A DNA stretch of 64,000 nucleotides from Caballeronia mineralivorans PML1(12) (lineage in GTDB: Bacteria; Pseudomonadota; Gammaproteobacteria; Burkholderiales; Burkholderiaceae): NCBI RefSeq assembly GCF_001028175.1, contig NZ_AEJF01000051.1, positions 44,246 through 108,245 of the forward strand. Reading direction: 5' to 3'. The position numbers and the translations under genes were made by a program. The notes under the pieces were generated by a model that saw nothing but the letters and a program-made list of their open reading frames with translations, had not been told where the DNA came from and searched no databases. Numbering within the stretch: the stretch's first letter is position 1; each line of letters starts with the position of its first letter. Below, piece by piece: positions 1-8,854 of the stretch.

Positions 1-1
1 C

Positions 2-190
2 AGCAGCAACGATTCGTTGCTCGGCGTGCTCTCGGCCGACTATTCGCTGTCCAAGCGCACCGATCTCTACGCGACGGCCGCCTACACGCACAACAAGGGA
101 AGGGCGACGCTCGGCGTGAACGGCTACGCGACGGCCGCAGCTGGATACGATCAGACGGGGATCAACGTCGGCATCCGCCATCGCTTCTGA
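2..190 (+). CDS. C-terminal end of a Gram-negative porin (partial)
   Basis: Only the last 62 codons are in the window. The open frame ends in a run typical of the last beta strands of Burkholderiaceae general porins: an LSKRTDLYATAAY-type strand, then a short turn, then GINVGIRHRF with the terminal phenylalanine recognised by the outer-membrane assembly machinery. The complete porin at 52430-53551 has the equivalent ending (TDLYSNVVYQRA, then VGIRKKF). It would be a trimeric outer-membrane diffusion channel. The start lies outside the window, so size and signal peptide cannot be judged. It may serve uptake of the substrate of the adjacent catabolic genes, which is inference. Confidence 0.85.
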   Translation, partial: SSNDSLLGVLSADYSLSKRTDLYATAAYTHNKGRATLGVNGYATAAAGYDQTGINVGIRHRF

Positions 191-352
191 GGCAGACGTG
201 AACAATATGGAGCTTACTGTCGGTAAGCTCAGTTCGAGCGGTTCAGAACGCCCGGACCGCCGTATCGTCCGGGACGCGACAGTGCGATATCGCTTTCCGT
301 GGCTGTATGTTGACGCGCGTTAGCAATAACGCTTGCCGTTGAGGGTTGCTAT

Positions 353-372
353 GGTCAACAAAGGTGTAAACT
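353..372 (-). promoter_or_regulatory. Putative operator of the GntR regulator (autoregulation)
   Basis: Read on the minus strand this is AGTTTACACCTT followed by TGTTGACC, i.e. two GTTnAC-type half-sites 12 bp apart. The same arrangement occurs at 1220-1243, 4924-4955 and 9742-9761. It lies about 50 bp before the chosen start of the GntR gene, a position suited to autorepression. It is the weakest of the four in the linker sequence. Confidence 0.55.
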
Positions 373-422
373 AACGGATCGTGATTACGTGGAGCGCGCG
401 CCTAGTTTGCGCGGAGAAATGG

Positions 423-1082
423 ATGAACAAGCCCGAGAAAAAAATCGACGAATACAAGTCGTTGCGGGAGATGATTGTGAATGGGCAAATTCTGCCGAAC
501 GAGCGTATCGTCGAAGCGGACTATGCGGAGCAGTTCAATACGAATCGGGCCAACGTGCGCCGAGCGTTGTCGCGTCTCGAGCAGGAGGGTCTGGTCGTCA
601 GCACGCCGTTTCGCGGCGCGCGGGTGCGGCTGATCAGTCCCGAGGAAGCGGTGGAAATCTTCGAAGTGCGGGGCGCTGTGGAGGTGCTGCTGGTCAAAGC
701 CGCTGCCGAGAAAGTCACCGACGCTGACAAGACGACGCTGCGCAACCTGCTGACGCGCATCCGTGCGGCGGCCAAGGCGAAAGATCCGATGTCGGTCGGC
801 TCTGTCGGCAGGCGGCTGCGTGAAGAGCTCTGGAGGATCTCGGGGCACGATACCGGCATACGCGTGCTGTCGACGCTCAACTCGCAACTCGTGCGCATCT
901 GGTTCCAGTCGGTGATGATGCCGGGACGCGCCGAAGCGATCGTCACCGATATGGAAGACATCGTCGAGGCGGTTTGTGCGGGGTCGGCGACGAGAGCCAT
1001 GAAGGCGATGCAGAAATATCACGATGGTGCCGTGCAGGCCCTGAAAAAAGCGCTGCGCCATCGAGTTGCCGAGATCGGATAA
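423..1082 (+). CDS. GntR/FadR-family (FCD) transcriptional regulator
   Basis: A 219-residue regulator from the ATG at 423. An upstream in-frame GTG at 381 exists, but GGAG at about 412 is well spaced for 423, and the protein then begins with the family's short lead. Residues about 10-70 form a winged helix-turn-helix (recognition region NRANVRRALSRLEQEGLVV). The rest is a helical FCD ligand domain with histidines in the usual metal-site places (ISGHD, KYHDG). Such proteins bind palindromic or tandem operators and release on binding a carboxylic acid. Repeated GTTnAC sites stand before it and before the neighbouring catabolic genes, so it is the likely local regulator; its ligand is unknown. 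Confidence 0.9.
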   Translation: MNKPEKKIDEYKSLREMIVNGQILPNERIVEADYAEQFNTNRANVRRALSRLEQEGLVVSTPFRGARVRLISPEEAVEIFEVRGAVEVLLVKAAAEKVTDADKTTLRNLLTRIRAAAKAKDPMSVGSVGRRLREELWRISGHDTGIRVLSTLNSQLVRIWFQSVMMPGRAEAIVTDMEDIVEAVCAGSATRAMKAMQKYHDGAVQALKKALRHRVAEIG

Positions 1083-1126
1083 GAGCGCGCCGGAGTGCCG
1101 TCATTTCTTGTAGTTAACCTTAGATA

Positions 1127-1148
1127 GCCCGCCTACGCGGGTTTTTTT
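1127..1148 (+). terminator. Rho-independent terminator after the GntR gene
   Basis: A short GC stem (CCCGC / GCGGG, loop CTAC) is followed directly by seven T residues. It lies 45 bp after the GntR stop and separates the regulator from the next operon. A single GTTAAC half-site sits just upstream of it at about 1113. Confidence 0.8.
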
Positions 1149-1219
1149 CGTCTTTCGTTTTGAAGATGCTACGACACGGAAGAATCCGCGTCCGGCATCA
1201 TTCATCGGCTAGTTGCATC

Positions 1220-1243
1220 GGTTATCAATATAGTTAACAATAT
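1220..1243 (+). promoter_or_regulatory. Putative GntR operator before the lactonase operon
   Basis: GGTTATCAATAT is followed by AGTTAACAATAT: two half-sites with exact 12-bp periodicity, matching the sites at 4924-4955 and 9742-9761. It ends 35 bp before the start codon at 1278, so bound regulator would block the promoter or initiation. Confidence 0.65.
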
Positions 1244-1277
1244 GGATAGAAAAACTGAAGACGCGTAAGGAGGAGAC

Positions 1278-2168
1278 ATGAGTCAGGAAGGGATCGACGA
1301 GAGTCGGCAAAGACGTGTCGAAGTCCCGTTTTCCGCAGGCACCGCGCCGCCTCATCTGGTCATGCCGCCGGACGCGACCGACTGCCACCACCATATTTTC
1401 GATCCGAGATTTCCGCGCGCGCTAGGCCGCACCGGCATCTGGGCGACCGTAGACGATTACCGCAAGCTTAAGCAGCGACTCGGCTTCATGCGTTCGGTCG
1501 TGGTCGCTCCTGCCAGCTACGGCTTCGATAACACCGCACTGCTCGATGCGCTCGCGCAGCTGAAACAAGAAGCACGAGGCGTCGTCGTCGCGCGTGCGGA
1601 AGTCGATGACGCGCAGCTGGAACTCTGGCACGCGGCCGGGGTGCGCGGCATTCGCGTGTACCTTGAAGGTCCGCTCAAGTTGGCGCCCGCAGAGATGACC
1701 GAACTCGCGCACAAAATCGCACCGCTCGGATGGCATCTCCAGTTGCTCGCCGATCGCAACAGCGGTCTGCTCGAGGCGAACGAGGGGGTGTGGCGCACAC
1801 TGCCGTGTCCGCTCGTGCTTGACCACCTCGCCCACGTGCCGCAACCGGAAGGCGTGCGTCACGCGCGCATGTCGACGCTTAAAAGACTTCTTGACGGCGG
1901 CCGCACGTGGGTGAAGTTGTCCGGCGTGTACATCACCTCCCATGAAGGTCCGCCCCACTACAACGATGTTAACGAGGTCGCGCGTGCGTTAGTCGAAGCC
2001 GCGCCGGATCGCGTGCTATGGGGAACCGATTGGCCGCATACGCTCGCCAAGGAGGTGAAACCCGATGGCGCATGGCTCGCCGATCAGTTGAGCAGCTGGG
2101 TCTCGACTGCCGAACAGATCAAATGCATTCTCGTCGACAACCCCACGCGCCTGTACTGGACGCGCTAG
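1278..2168 (+). CDS. Amidohydrolase, 2-pyrone-4,6-dicarboxylate lactonase (LigI) family
   Basis: A 296-residue TIM-barrel metal-dependent hydrolase (COG3618 type). Visible landmarks are the N-terminal DATDCHHHIFDPRF metal motif (residues about 34-47), LVLDHLAH in mid-protein, WGTDWPH carrying the catalytic aspartate (about 250), and the ending ILVDNPTRLYW. GGAGGAG sits just before the ATG. The family opens lactone rings: 2-pyrone-4,6-dicarboxylate in protocatechuate/gallate meta-cleavage, or sugar-acid lactones. The LigJ-like hydratase at 11267 and the aldolase-like protein at 4182 favour the pyrone reading. It heads an operon with the SMP-30 and flavin reductase genes. The exact substrate is inferred. 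Confidence 0.85.
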   Translation: MSQEGIDESRQRRVEVPFSAGTAPPHLVMPPDATDCHHHIFDPRFPRALGRTGIWATVDDYRKLKQRLGFMRSVVVAPASYGFDNTALLDALAQLKQEARGVVVARAEVDDAQLELWHAAGVRGIRVYLEGPLKLAPAEMTELAHKIAPLGWHLQLLADRNSGLLEANEGVWRTLPCPLVLDHLAHVPQPEGVRHARMSTLKRLLDGGRTWVKLSGVYITSHEGPPHYNDVNEVARALVEAAPDRVLWGTDWPHTLAKEVKPDGAWLADQLSSWVSTAEQIKCILVDNPTRLYWTR

Positions 2169-2187
2169 ATTTTGAGGGAAAGATAAT

Positions 2188-3066
2188 ATGAGCGCGGTTG
2201 AAATTCTCGAGTCGTCGCAGCCGCCGCAGCGCGTCGCGACTGGATATACTTTCGCTGAGGGACCGCTTTGGGATCCCAGCGGACACTTCTATTTTGCCGA
2301 TGTGCGCGATGACAAGCTCTATCGACTCACGCCCGGTAAAGACGCCAAGTTTGTGCGCAAGACGACCAACGGCAATGGCACAACGTTCGATCTGAACGGT
2401 AACATCGTACAATGCGAAGGACTTGGCCGTCGCCTGACGCGATGGAATCCGCGAACCGATGAAGCCGAAATCATCGTGGACAATGTCGAGGGCAGGAAAC
2501 TGAATCGCCCAAACGACGTCATCTGCCGCTCGGACGGCAGCCTGCTTTTCACCGATCCCGACAAGCGCGTCGACATCAAGGATCGCGAACTCGACGCGGC
2601 AATCTGGCGCGTCGCGCCCGATGGATTAGTACATCTCGTTGTGAACTGCGAGTACCCGAACGGACTCGCGTTTTCGGAAGACGAGCGTAAGCTGTACGTG
2701 GCGAATACACGCTTCCTAAAGTACCTCCACGAAATCAGCTTCGATTCGCACGGCAACGTGATCGGTCGCAGAATCATCGGCGACATGACATTCGACACGG
2801 CGCAGGGTGCGCCCGACGGCGTCAAGGTGGATGCGCTGGGACGCATCTATTGCACTGGCCCCAGCGGCATCTGGGTTTATACGCCCGCCGGCGAAAAAAT
2901 CGGATTGATCCCCTGCACGGAAACGCCGGTCAACTTCACGTTTGGTGGCGATGATCTGAAGACCCTCTACATCTGCGCTCACAGTTCCGTGTACACGTTG
3001 CGCGTCAAGGTCCCCGGTTTGCCGAGCGCCTGGCACAAGGCGTATCTGAAGGGAGCGCAGCAATGA
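2188..3066 (+). CDS. SMP-30/gluconolactonase/LRE-family hydrolase
   Basis: A 292-residue six-bladed propeller protein. Seen in order: FAEGPLWDPSGHFYFADV near the start (first metal ligand and strand), NGNGTTFDLNGNIVQCEG, RPNDVICRSDGSLLFTDP (the canonical metal-binding N and substrate strand), YPNGLAFSEDERKLYVANT, and GAPDGVKVDALGRIYCTG with the catalytic aspartate. Family members hydrolyse lactones using calcium or zinc. It follows the LigI-like gene by 19 bp and its stop overlaps the next gene by 4 bp (ATGA), so it is translationally coupled. It could be an alternative or second-step lactonase of the same route. Confidence 0.88.
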   Translation: MSAVEILESSQPPQRVATGYTFAEGPLWDPSGHFYFADVRDDKLYRLTPGKDAKFVRKTTNGNGTTFDLNGNIVQCEGLGRRLTRWNPRTDEAEIIVDNVEGRKLNRPNDVICRSDGSLLFTDPDKRVDIKDRELDAAIWRVAPDGLVHLVVNCEYPNGLAFSEDERKLYVANTRFLKYLHEISFDSHGNVIGRRIIGDMTFDTAQGAPDGVKVDALGRIYCTGPSGIWVYTPAGEKIGLIPCTETPVNFTFGGDDLKTLYICAHSSVYTLRVKVPGLPSAWHKAYLKGAQQ

Positions 3067-4121
3067 GCAACTTCGATCAGCGTGAACTGCGCAATGTACT
3101 CGGCACCTTTCTCACGGGCGTGACCGTCGTCACGACTGTCGACGGCGAGGGACGTCAGTACGGCGTCACCGCAAATTCGTTTAGCTCTGTGTCGATGGAT
3201 CCGCCGCTGGTGCTGTGGAGCCAGTCGACGCGCTCGACAAGTTTTCCCGCGTTCAAGGACAGCGAGCGCTTCGTCGTGAACATCCTCGCGTCGCATCAGA
3301 TCGACATTTCGAACCGTTTCGCGAAGACCAGCGACGAGAAGTTCGCCGGCGTCGCAATCAGCCACGGGCTCGCAGACGTGCCGATCATCAAGGGTTGCGC
3401 TGCTTGGCTGGAATGCAAGAAGCTCGAGATGTTTCCTGGTGGAGATCATGTCGTCTATATTGGGCAGGTCGAGAAATTTGAACGGACCGCGCGCAAGCCG
3501 CTCGCGTTCGGCGCGGGCAAATATATGGTCGCGTATGCGCACGATCTCGGCCAGGTGTCGTTGGAGCTCGCCAATGCGAACGTCGCGCACATCGATTCGG
3601 TGAAAGTCGCGTGCGCCGCGCTTCCCGAGATCGCGCTGGAGCTCGAACACACTGTGTCGCTCGCCGTCTGGGCCAACAAGGGCCCGACGATCATCCGCTG
3701 GGAGCCATCGGAGAATCCCGTGAGTACAAATCTGCGCACGGGCGTGGTCCTCACCACGACGCAATCGGCGACGGGCCTAATGTTTGCGGCGTTCCTACCG
3801 TCCGGTCTCGCGGACGCAATCCTCGACAGCGAATTGCAGGAAGGTTTGACCGAGCGCGCTCGGTTCGAGACGGCACTGGCCGAAACACGGGGACGCGGCT
3901 TGGCGCGCGCGCTGTCGAAGCCGTCGCCGATGCATCAAATCGATATCAACGCGTTTTCTGCGCCGGTCTTCGATGCGTCTGGCGCGATCGCGTTCGTGCT
4001 GACGGTGTCCGGCCGTTCAGACGACATCGATCCGGAATGGGACAGCCCGGTTCCCGCCGCTTTGCGCGCCGCGGCGATGCAACTGTCCAATCAGCTCGGA
4101 TGCAAACACCCTGCCAATTGA
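3063..4121 (+). CDS. Flavin reductase fused to an IclR-type ligand-binding domain
   Basis: A 352-residue two-domain protein. Residues about 1-160 are an FMN-binding split barrel of the HpaC type (LGTFLTGVTVVTT, GVTANSFSSVSMDPPLVLW, FVVNILASHQ). Residues about 175-350 resemble the effector-binding half of IclR regulators, with ETALAETRGRG, INAFSAPVFDASGAIAFVLTVSG and a terminal AAAMQLSNQLG helix, but no DNA-binding domain. Such C-terminal domains are known to make the reductase of two-component aromatic hydroxylases respond to the aromatic substrate. It would reduce flavin with NAD(P)H for an oxygenase, yet no intact partner oxygenase is in the window. ATGA overlap couples it to the lactonase. 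Confidence 0.85.
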   Translation: MSNFDQRELRNVLGTFLTGVTVVTTVDGEGRQYGVTANSFSSVSMDPPLVLWSQSTRSTSFPAFKDSERFVVNILASHQIDISNRFAKTSDEKFAGVAISHGLADVPIIKGCAAWLECKKLEMFPGGDHVVYIGQVEKFERTARKPLAFGAGKYMVAYAHDLGQVSLELANANVAHIDSVKVACAALPEIALELEHTVSLAVWANKGPTIIRWEPSENPVSTNLRTGVVLTTTQSATGLMFAAFLPSGLADAILDSELQEGLTERARFETALAETRGRGLARALSKPSPMHQIDINAFSAPVFDASGAIAFVLTVSGRSDDIDPEWDSPVPAALRAAAMQLSNQLGCKHPAN

Positions 4122-4147
4122 GCACGGCAGAGCAGATGCAGGCGCAA

Positions 4148-4174
4148 GCGGCGATGACGTAGTGTCATCGCCGC
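4148..4174. terminator. Hairpin between convergent genes
   Basis: Perfect 11-bp inverted repeat GCGGCGATGAC / GTCATCGCCGC with a 5-nt loop, placed between the stop of the flavin reductase and the stop of the convergent RraA-like gene. There is no clear T tract, so it is a likely but unproven bidirectional terminator or transcript-end stabiliser. Confidence 0.5.
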
Positions 4175-4181
4175 CGCAGCT

Positions 4182-4871
4182 TCAGGCCTCGAAGCGGCAG
4201 CCTTGCTCCGCCAGCAGCATGGTCAGCTTCGCGCAATCGGCTTGCTGATCGCTTAGCCCGATCGCGTCGAAGCTTGACGATTCCTGCGCATGTTTCGCGC
4301 GCGCGGCCTCGTAGATCTTTTCAATCTGATCGAACGGAACACACAGTAGCCCGTCGTCGTCGCCGATCACCAAGTCGCCGGGTTCAATCACCATGCCGTC
4401 GATCGCCACTGGCACGTTGATCTCGCCCGGTCCGGTTTTGTACGGACCGCGGTGACTGATGCCCGCGGCAAAGACAGGCAAAGTATTCCGCTTCACCCAT
4501 TCTAGATCCCGGATCGCGCCATTGATCACCCATCCCGCGAAACCGCGTCGCTGCGCATTCACCATCATACGTTCGCCGATGATCGAATTGGTCAGATCGC
4601 CGGCTGCATCGACGACGATCACGTCGCCGGGCTGGGCCATCGTCAACGCCATATGCGCCATCAGGTTGTCGCCGGGCCGCGTCTTGACGGTCAACGCGAT
4701 GCCGCAGAGCACGCCAGACGCGTGGTAGGGACGCAAACGCGGTCCGCCAGCCGTCAGACGATGCATGACGTCGCTAATATTCGCGACCGGGAGCGCCTTG
4801 AATTTCTCGATCCATTCGATGCTCGCCGCTCGTTTGCGGCGCAGAACTTGGAAACCAATCGACATAAACAT
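4182..4871 (-). CDS. RraA-like / 4-hydroxy-4-methyl-2-oxoglutarate aldolase family protein
   Basis: A 229-residue protein of the RraA/HMG-aldolase fold. Typical features are the N-terminal ANISDVMHR, RPYHASGVLCGIALTVKTRPGDNL, the PGDVIVVDAAGDLTNSIIGERM block, and GWVINGAIRDLEWVK, where R and D are the usual catalytic/metal residues. The class includes 4-carboxy-4-hydroxy-2-oxoadipate aldolase, which splits the LigJ product into pyruvate and oxaloacetate; other members are ribonuclease regulators or unassigned. With LigI-like and LigJ-like proteins encoded nearby, the aldolase role is the best guess. It is transcribed divergently from the acyl-CoA synthetase across a multi-site operator. Confidence 0.85.
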   Translation of the reverse strand: MFMSIGFQVLRRKRAASIEWIEKFKALPVANISDVMHRLTAGGPRLRPYHASGVLCGIALTVKTRPGDNLMAHMALTMAQPGDVIVVDAAGDLTNSIIGERMMVNAQRRGFAGWVINGAIRDLEWVKRNTLPVFAAGISHRGPYKTGPGEINVPVAIDGMVIEPGDLVIGDDDGLLCVPFDQIEKIYEAARAKHAQESSSFDAIGLSDQQADCAKLTMLLAEQGCRFEA

Positions 4872-4923
4872 CTCCTGATGTAAGTTGGATTCGTTCTCGA
4901 TGATGGACCACAGATTGACATGA

Positions 4924-4955
4924 AGTCAACTATATTGTTAACTATTATGTTAACT
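4924..4955 (-). promoter_or_regulatory. Triple-half-site operator between divergent genes
   Basis: On the minus strand three half-sites follow one another with exact 12-bp periodicity: AGTTAACATAAT, AGTTAACAATAT, AGTTGACT. It lies 53 bp before the RraA-like gene and about 125-155 bp before the acyl-CoA synthetase gene, so one bound complex could control both. A further GTTAAC at 4995-5000, nearer the synthetase, is a weak extra candidate. Confidence 0.65.
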
Positions 4956-5078
4956 TAAAAACGCGTGACTTCGAGAATTTATCCGGCTAGCATTGTTAAC
5001 GATAAAGATACATAACAGATAACTATAATGACAATGTATGGGCGCGCTATCCCGCAACTTTCCAGGGCGTTTCTGACT

Positions 5079-7208
5079 ATGAATGATTTGGCAGACTATT
5101 CGCAGACATCGATTCACGCGATGCTGCATCCGCGCTCGATCGCTCTGATTGGCGCGACACCGCGCATGCATTACGGTGGAAAGTTTCTGAAGCGCCTTCT
5201 CGCGTACAGGGATCGCGTCGAGGTCTATCCGATCAATCCGAAGTACAACGAGATCATGGATCAACCGTGCCAACCCAGCATCACGTCGCTGGCGCAGGCG
5301 CCGGATCTCGCCGTCATCATCGTTCCTTGGCACGCGGTGCTGCAGACGATGCAGGAATGCAGCGAAAAAGGCGTCAAGGCCGGCATAGTGATTTCCGCGG
5401 GTTTTTCCGAGCGCGGCACCGACGAGCGCCGGGGCCTTCAAAAAGAAATTGGCCGATTTGCGCGCGCTTCGGGGTTTCGCATTACTGGTCCTAATTGTCT
5501 AGGTCTCGCGAATATTCACGACGATCTGTGGCTGACCTCGTCAAGTCGCGTATTAACGGGCAGCGCGGGACCTATCGGGCTCATCTGTCAGAGCGGCGCG
5601 ACGCTGTTCGGCCCACTGCTGGCGAGAGCAGCCGACAACGGCATTGGTCTCAGCTATGCGATTTCGACTGGCAACGAAGCGGACCTCGAGTTTGCCGACT
5701 TCGCCCGATATCTGCTCGACGATCCTGGAACGAAGGTCATCGCGGGCTTCATCGAGGGCTTCAAGGATGCCAATAAGTTTGTGCAGGTCGCAAAGCTGGC
5801 TGCCGAGCGGGGCAAGCCGCTCGTCATAATTAAGATCGGCAGATCGGAGCAGGGCGCGCGCGCGGCCGGCTCGCACACCGCTGCGCTGACGGGCTCCGAC
5901 GCACTGTACGACGCGGTGTGCAAGCAGTACGGCGTAATCCGCGTGACGAACTACGACGAGTTGCTGGACATCTCGCAGGTCCTTGCGCATTTCAAATTGC
6001 AACGTCGTGATGGTGTTGCCGTGGTCTCGCATTCCGGCGGGGTGAGCTCGTTAACCGCGGACATGCTTGGCAACGATGGCATCACGTTGCCCGCGCTATC
6101 GCCGAACGCAGAATCAACGATTAACGCAATTCTCAACGGCTTCGGCGCCGCTTCGAATCCCGCAGACATCACTGGCAAAGCCAATAGCGAAGAGTTTCCC
6201 GCGATCATTGGCGCACTCGCCGACGAGGAGGAAATCGGCACACTGGTCGTCGCGAGCGCCGGAGGGGACCGGCATGCGGAACAACTGATTGCGCTGCGTG
6301 ATACGACCGACAAAAACGTTGCGTATTTGTGGACGGGGAGCCGCGCACAGGAAACTGGTCTACCGAAACTGAAGGCCGCCGGCATTCCGATCATGAGCAA
6401 CCCGGACGGTCTTGCAAAGGCGCTGCGCGCCGCGTTCGACTATCACGCGTGGCGCGAACAGCGCGTCGCGTCGCAAGCGGCGAGCAAATCGTCAGCGTCT
6501 GAGTGCCTCGACCCCTTTGTGCGGCAAGGACGCACGACGCTCACCGAATCCGAAGGCAAGCAGTTGCTGCGGGAATGGGGGATTGCGTCGCCGCGCGAGC
6601 GTCTCGTATCGAGCGCGTCCGAGGCGGCAGCGGCGGCACAGGAAATCGGCTTTCCGGTCGTCATGAAGATTGATTCGCCCGACATCCAGCACAAGACGGA
6701 AGCGGGCGGTGTGAAGCTCGATGTGCGCGATGCGCAGAGCTCCCAGTCAGCCTTCGATGAAATCACCTCAAGTGCGATGCGATACGCGCCGGATGCGCGA
6801 ATCAACGGCGTCGTGGTGCAGGAAATGGTGTCGGGGGGAGTCGAGATGATTGTCGGCATAACCTATGACGCGCAGCTGGGCGCGACGTTGCTGGTCGGGT
6901 CCGGTGGGGTGATGGTGGAAGTGTTCAAGGACGTCGCTCTACGACAGTGTCCGGTGTCGCGCCATGAAGCGATGCGCATGATCGACGACCTGAAGGGCAG
7001 CGTGCTGTTGCGCGGATTTCGCGGTTCGCCGCCCGCCGACACCGACGCGCTCGCCGATGCTCTCGTCGAGATTTCGCAGGTCGCGATGCAGTGCAATGGA
7101 AAGCTCGCTGAGATGGACATCAATCCCCTTTTGGTGCTGCCCGCAGGCGAAGGCGTTCGCGCGCTCGACGCGTTAATCACATTGTGCAGTGCTGGGAATT
7201 TAATTTGA
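5079..7208 (+). CDS. ADP-forming acyl-CoA synthetase (acetate--CoA ligase family)
   Basis: About 709 residues from the ATG at 5079. An ATG at 5028 would add 17 residues not typical of the family and lacks a ribosome site, but cannot be excluded. Domains in order are CoA-binding (HPRSIALIGATP), succinyl-CoA-ligase-like (ITGPNCLGL, GLICQSGA, SYAISTGNEADLEF), the AGSHTAALTGSD loop with the phosphorylatable histidine, and a C-terminal ATP-grasp domain (FPVVMKIDSPDIQHKTEAGG, GSGGVMVEVFKDVALR, AEMDINPLLV). It activates a carboxylic acid to its CoA thioester with ADP release. Feruloyl-CoA synthetase FerA of Sphingobium belongs to the same superfamily, so an aromatic acid is plausible; the substrate is not readable from sequence. 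Confidence 0.9.
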   Translation: MNDLADYSQTSIHAMLHPRSIALIGATPRMHYGGKFLKRLLAYRDRVEVYPINPKYNEIMDQPCQPSITSLAQAPDLAVIIVPWHAVLQTMQECSEKGVKAGIVISAGFSERGTDERRGLQKEIGRFARASGFRITGPNCLGLANIHDDLWLTSSSRVLTGSAGPIGLICQSGATLFGPLLARAADNGIGLSYAISTGNEADLEFADFARYLLDDPGTKVIAGFIEGFKDANKFVQVAKLAAERGKPLVIIKIGRSEQGARAAGSHTAALTGSDALYDAVCKQYGVIRVTNYDELLDISQVLAHFKLQRRDGVAVVSHSGGVSSLTADMLGNDGITLPALSPNAESTINAILNGFGAASNPADITGKANSEEFPAIIGALADEEEIGTLVVASAGGDRHAEQLIALRDTTDKNVAYLWTGSRAQETGLPKLKAAGIPIMSNPDGLAKALRAAFDYHAWREQRVASQAASKSSASECLDPFVRQGRTTLTESEGKQLLREWGIASPRERLVSSASEAAAAAQEIGFPVVMKIDSPDIQHKTEAGGVKLDVRDAQSSQSAFDEITSSAMRYAPDARINGVVVQEMVSGGVEMIVGITYDAQLGATLLVGSGGVMVEVFKDVALRQCPVSRHEAMRMIDDLKGSVLLRGFRGSPPADTDALADALVEISQVAMQCNGKLAEMDINPLLVLPAGEGVRALDALITLCSAGNLI

Positions 7209-7273
7209 AACAACACTGAATTAATAGCAAACGGGGCCGGTTAAGGTCACCGCTCATGGCGTGGAGGAGACAG

Positions 7274-8854
7274 ATGAAGAGATTGTGGAAGGCGTGGATT
7301 GCTGGCGCCGGTATCGTCGCGACGTGTGCGGCGCACGATGCAATGGCACAAAGAAGCGGAGATGTGCTGCATCTCGTCGGATTGAATCCGCCGAGCGCGT
7401 CGATTCACGAGGAATATACGTTCGACGTACAGCGCGCGTTCATGCCGGTGTTCAACAATCTGGTGATCTTCGATCAAGCAGCGACCCATCACACGATGAA
7501 AGAAATCAAACCGGATCTCGCCGAAAGCTGGAGTTGGGACAGCAGCCATACCGTCCTGACATTCCGGTTGCGTACGGCCGTCAAGTGGCACGACGGCCAG
7601 CCGTTCAGCGCCAAGGATGTAAAGTGCACGTGGGACACACTGCGCGGCGCGCGCGAGGCCGGCTGGAGAAACAATCCACGTGCGGGGTGGTATCAGAATC
7701 TGAAAGACGTGACCGTCGATAACGATCGGCAAGTCAGCTTCCATCTCGCGCGTCCGCAGCCGTCTTTGCTCGAGTATCTGGCGAGTGGTCTAAGTCCGGT
7801 CTATCCGTGCCACGTAAGCGCACAGCAGATGCGCAGCGCGCCGATCGGAACCGGACCGTTCAAGGTCGCGAAATTCGAACGCGGCAAGAGCGTGCAGCTG
7901 GTGAGAAATCCAGATTACTTCAAAAAGGGCCATCCGTATCTCGACGGCGTGACGATTCGGTTTCTGGCAGGCGGATCGATGATGAATCAGGAACTCGGAT
8001 TTACGTCGGGGATTTATGATCAGATCAATCTTCCGTATAACAAGGTCGCCCAGTTGCAACTGACGAATCCGAAGGCGCGCTGCGAGATCAAGAAAACATC
8101 GACGGAACTAGTGCTGGTGTTCAATCACGCCGCGCTGCCATTTAATGACGTCAATGTGAGACGCGCGTTCGCGTACGCAATCGATCGCAACGCCTTCTTG
8201 CGCATCAGCAACAACGCGTTCAATGTTGGCAGCCTGTTTCGCTCGGATAGCGAATGGGGCAGACCCGCGTCGGCGCTCGCGGCGTTTCCCGGCTACGGTC
8301 CGGATACGAAGGCTAATCTCGCGCAGGCGCAGCAGCTGATGCGCCAAGCCGGATACGGCCCCGAAAAGCCGCTCAACGTCGAGCTCATCACGCGCAACTC
8401 TGATTCGTATTTGGCGCCGACGACGCTCGTCGCCGATCAGCTTAGCAAGATTTACGTGAATGCGAAGATCAATCTTCTCGAGTCGAGCGTCTGGTATGCG
8501 ACGCGAGCCCGCAAGAATTATCAGCTTGCCGTCGATGTTGTCGGCACCGCGGTCGACGATCCAGACGACTATTTCTCGCGGCTGACTTGCCAATCACCCA
8601 CCAACATTTCGAACTACTGCAAGAAGGAATTCGACGAGCAAATCGCGGCGCAATCACAGGAACTTGATCCTGCGAAGCGAAAGGCGCTCGTGCTTAAGAT
8701 TGACGACGAGTTGATGAGTGATGCCGTGCGCCCTACGCTCTATCACAGCGCCATCGGTTATTGCACGCAGCCGTATGTAAAAGGGCTAACGATCTCGGAT
8801 AATGGCGGTCACTTCAACAGCTTTCGGCTCGACGACACCTGGCTGGACAAATGA
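7274..8854 (+). CDS. ABC transporter substrate-binding protein, family 5
   Basis: The ATG at 7274 is preferred over 7256 because GGAGGAG at 7263-7269 is ideally spaced for it. That gives a 526-residue secreted protein with a signal peptide (basic MKRLWK, hydrophobic core, cleavage after DAMA). Family 5 signatures follow: KPDLAESWSWDSSHTVLTFRL, VKWHDGQPFSAKDV, GTGPFKVAKFERGKSVQLVRN, NDVNVRRAFAYAIDR, and a C-terminal SCPTN-like region. Family members bind peptides, nickel, sugars or aromatic compounds in the periplasm. No permease or ATPase genes adjoin it, so it must work with a transporter encoded elsewhere or act as a sensor. Confidence 0.9.
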   Translation: MKRLWKAWIAGAGIVATCAAHDAMAQRSGDVLHLVGLNPPSASIHEEYTFDVQRAFMPVFNNLVIFDQAATHHTMKEIKPDLAESWSWDSSHTVLTFRLRTAVKWHDGQPFSAKDVKCTWDTLRGAREAGWRNNPRAGWYQNLKDVTVDNDRQVSFHLARPQPSLLEYLASGLSPVYPCHVSAQQMRSAPIGTGPFKVAKFERGKSVQLVRNPDYFKKGHPYLDGVTIRFLAGGSMMNQELGFTSGIYDQINLPYNKVAQLQLTNPKARCEIKKTSTELVLVFNHAALPFNDVNVRRAFAYAIDRNAFLRISNNAFNVGSLFRSDSEWGRPASALAAFPGYGPDTKANLAQAQQLMRQAGYGPEKPLNVELITRNSDSYLAPTTLVADQLSKIYVNAKINLLESSVWYATRARKNYQLAVDVVGTAVDDPDDYFSRLTCQSPTNISNYCKKEFDEQIAAQSQELDPAKRKALVLKIDDELMSDAVRPTLYHSAIGYCTQPYVKGLTISDNGGHFNSFRLDDTWLDK

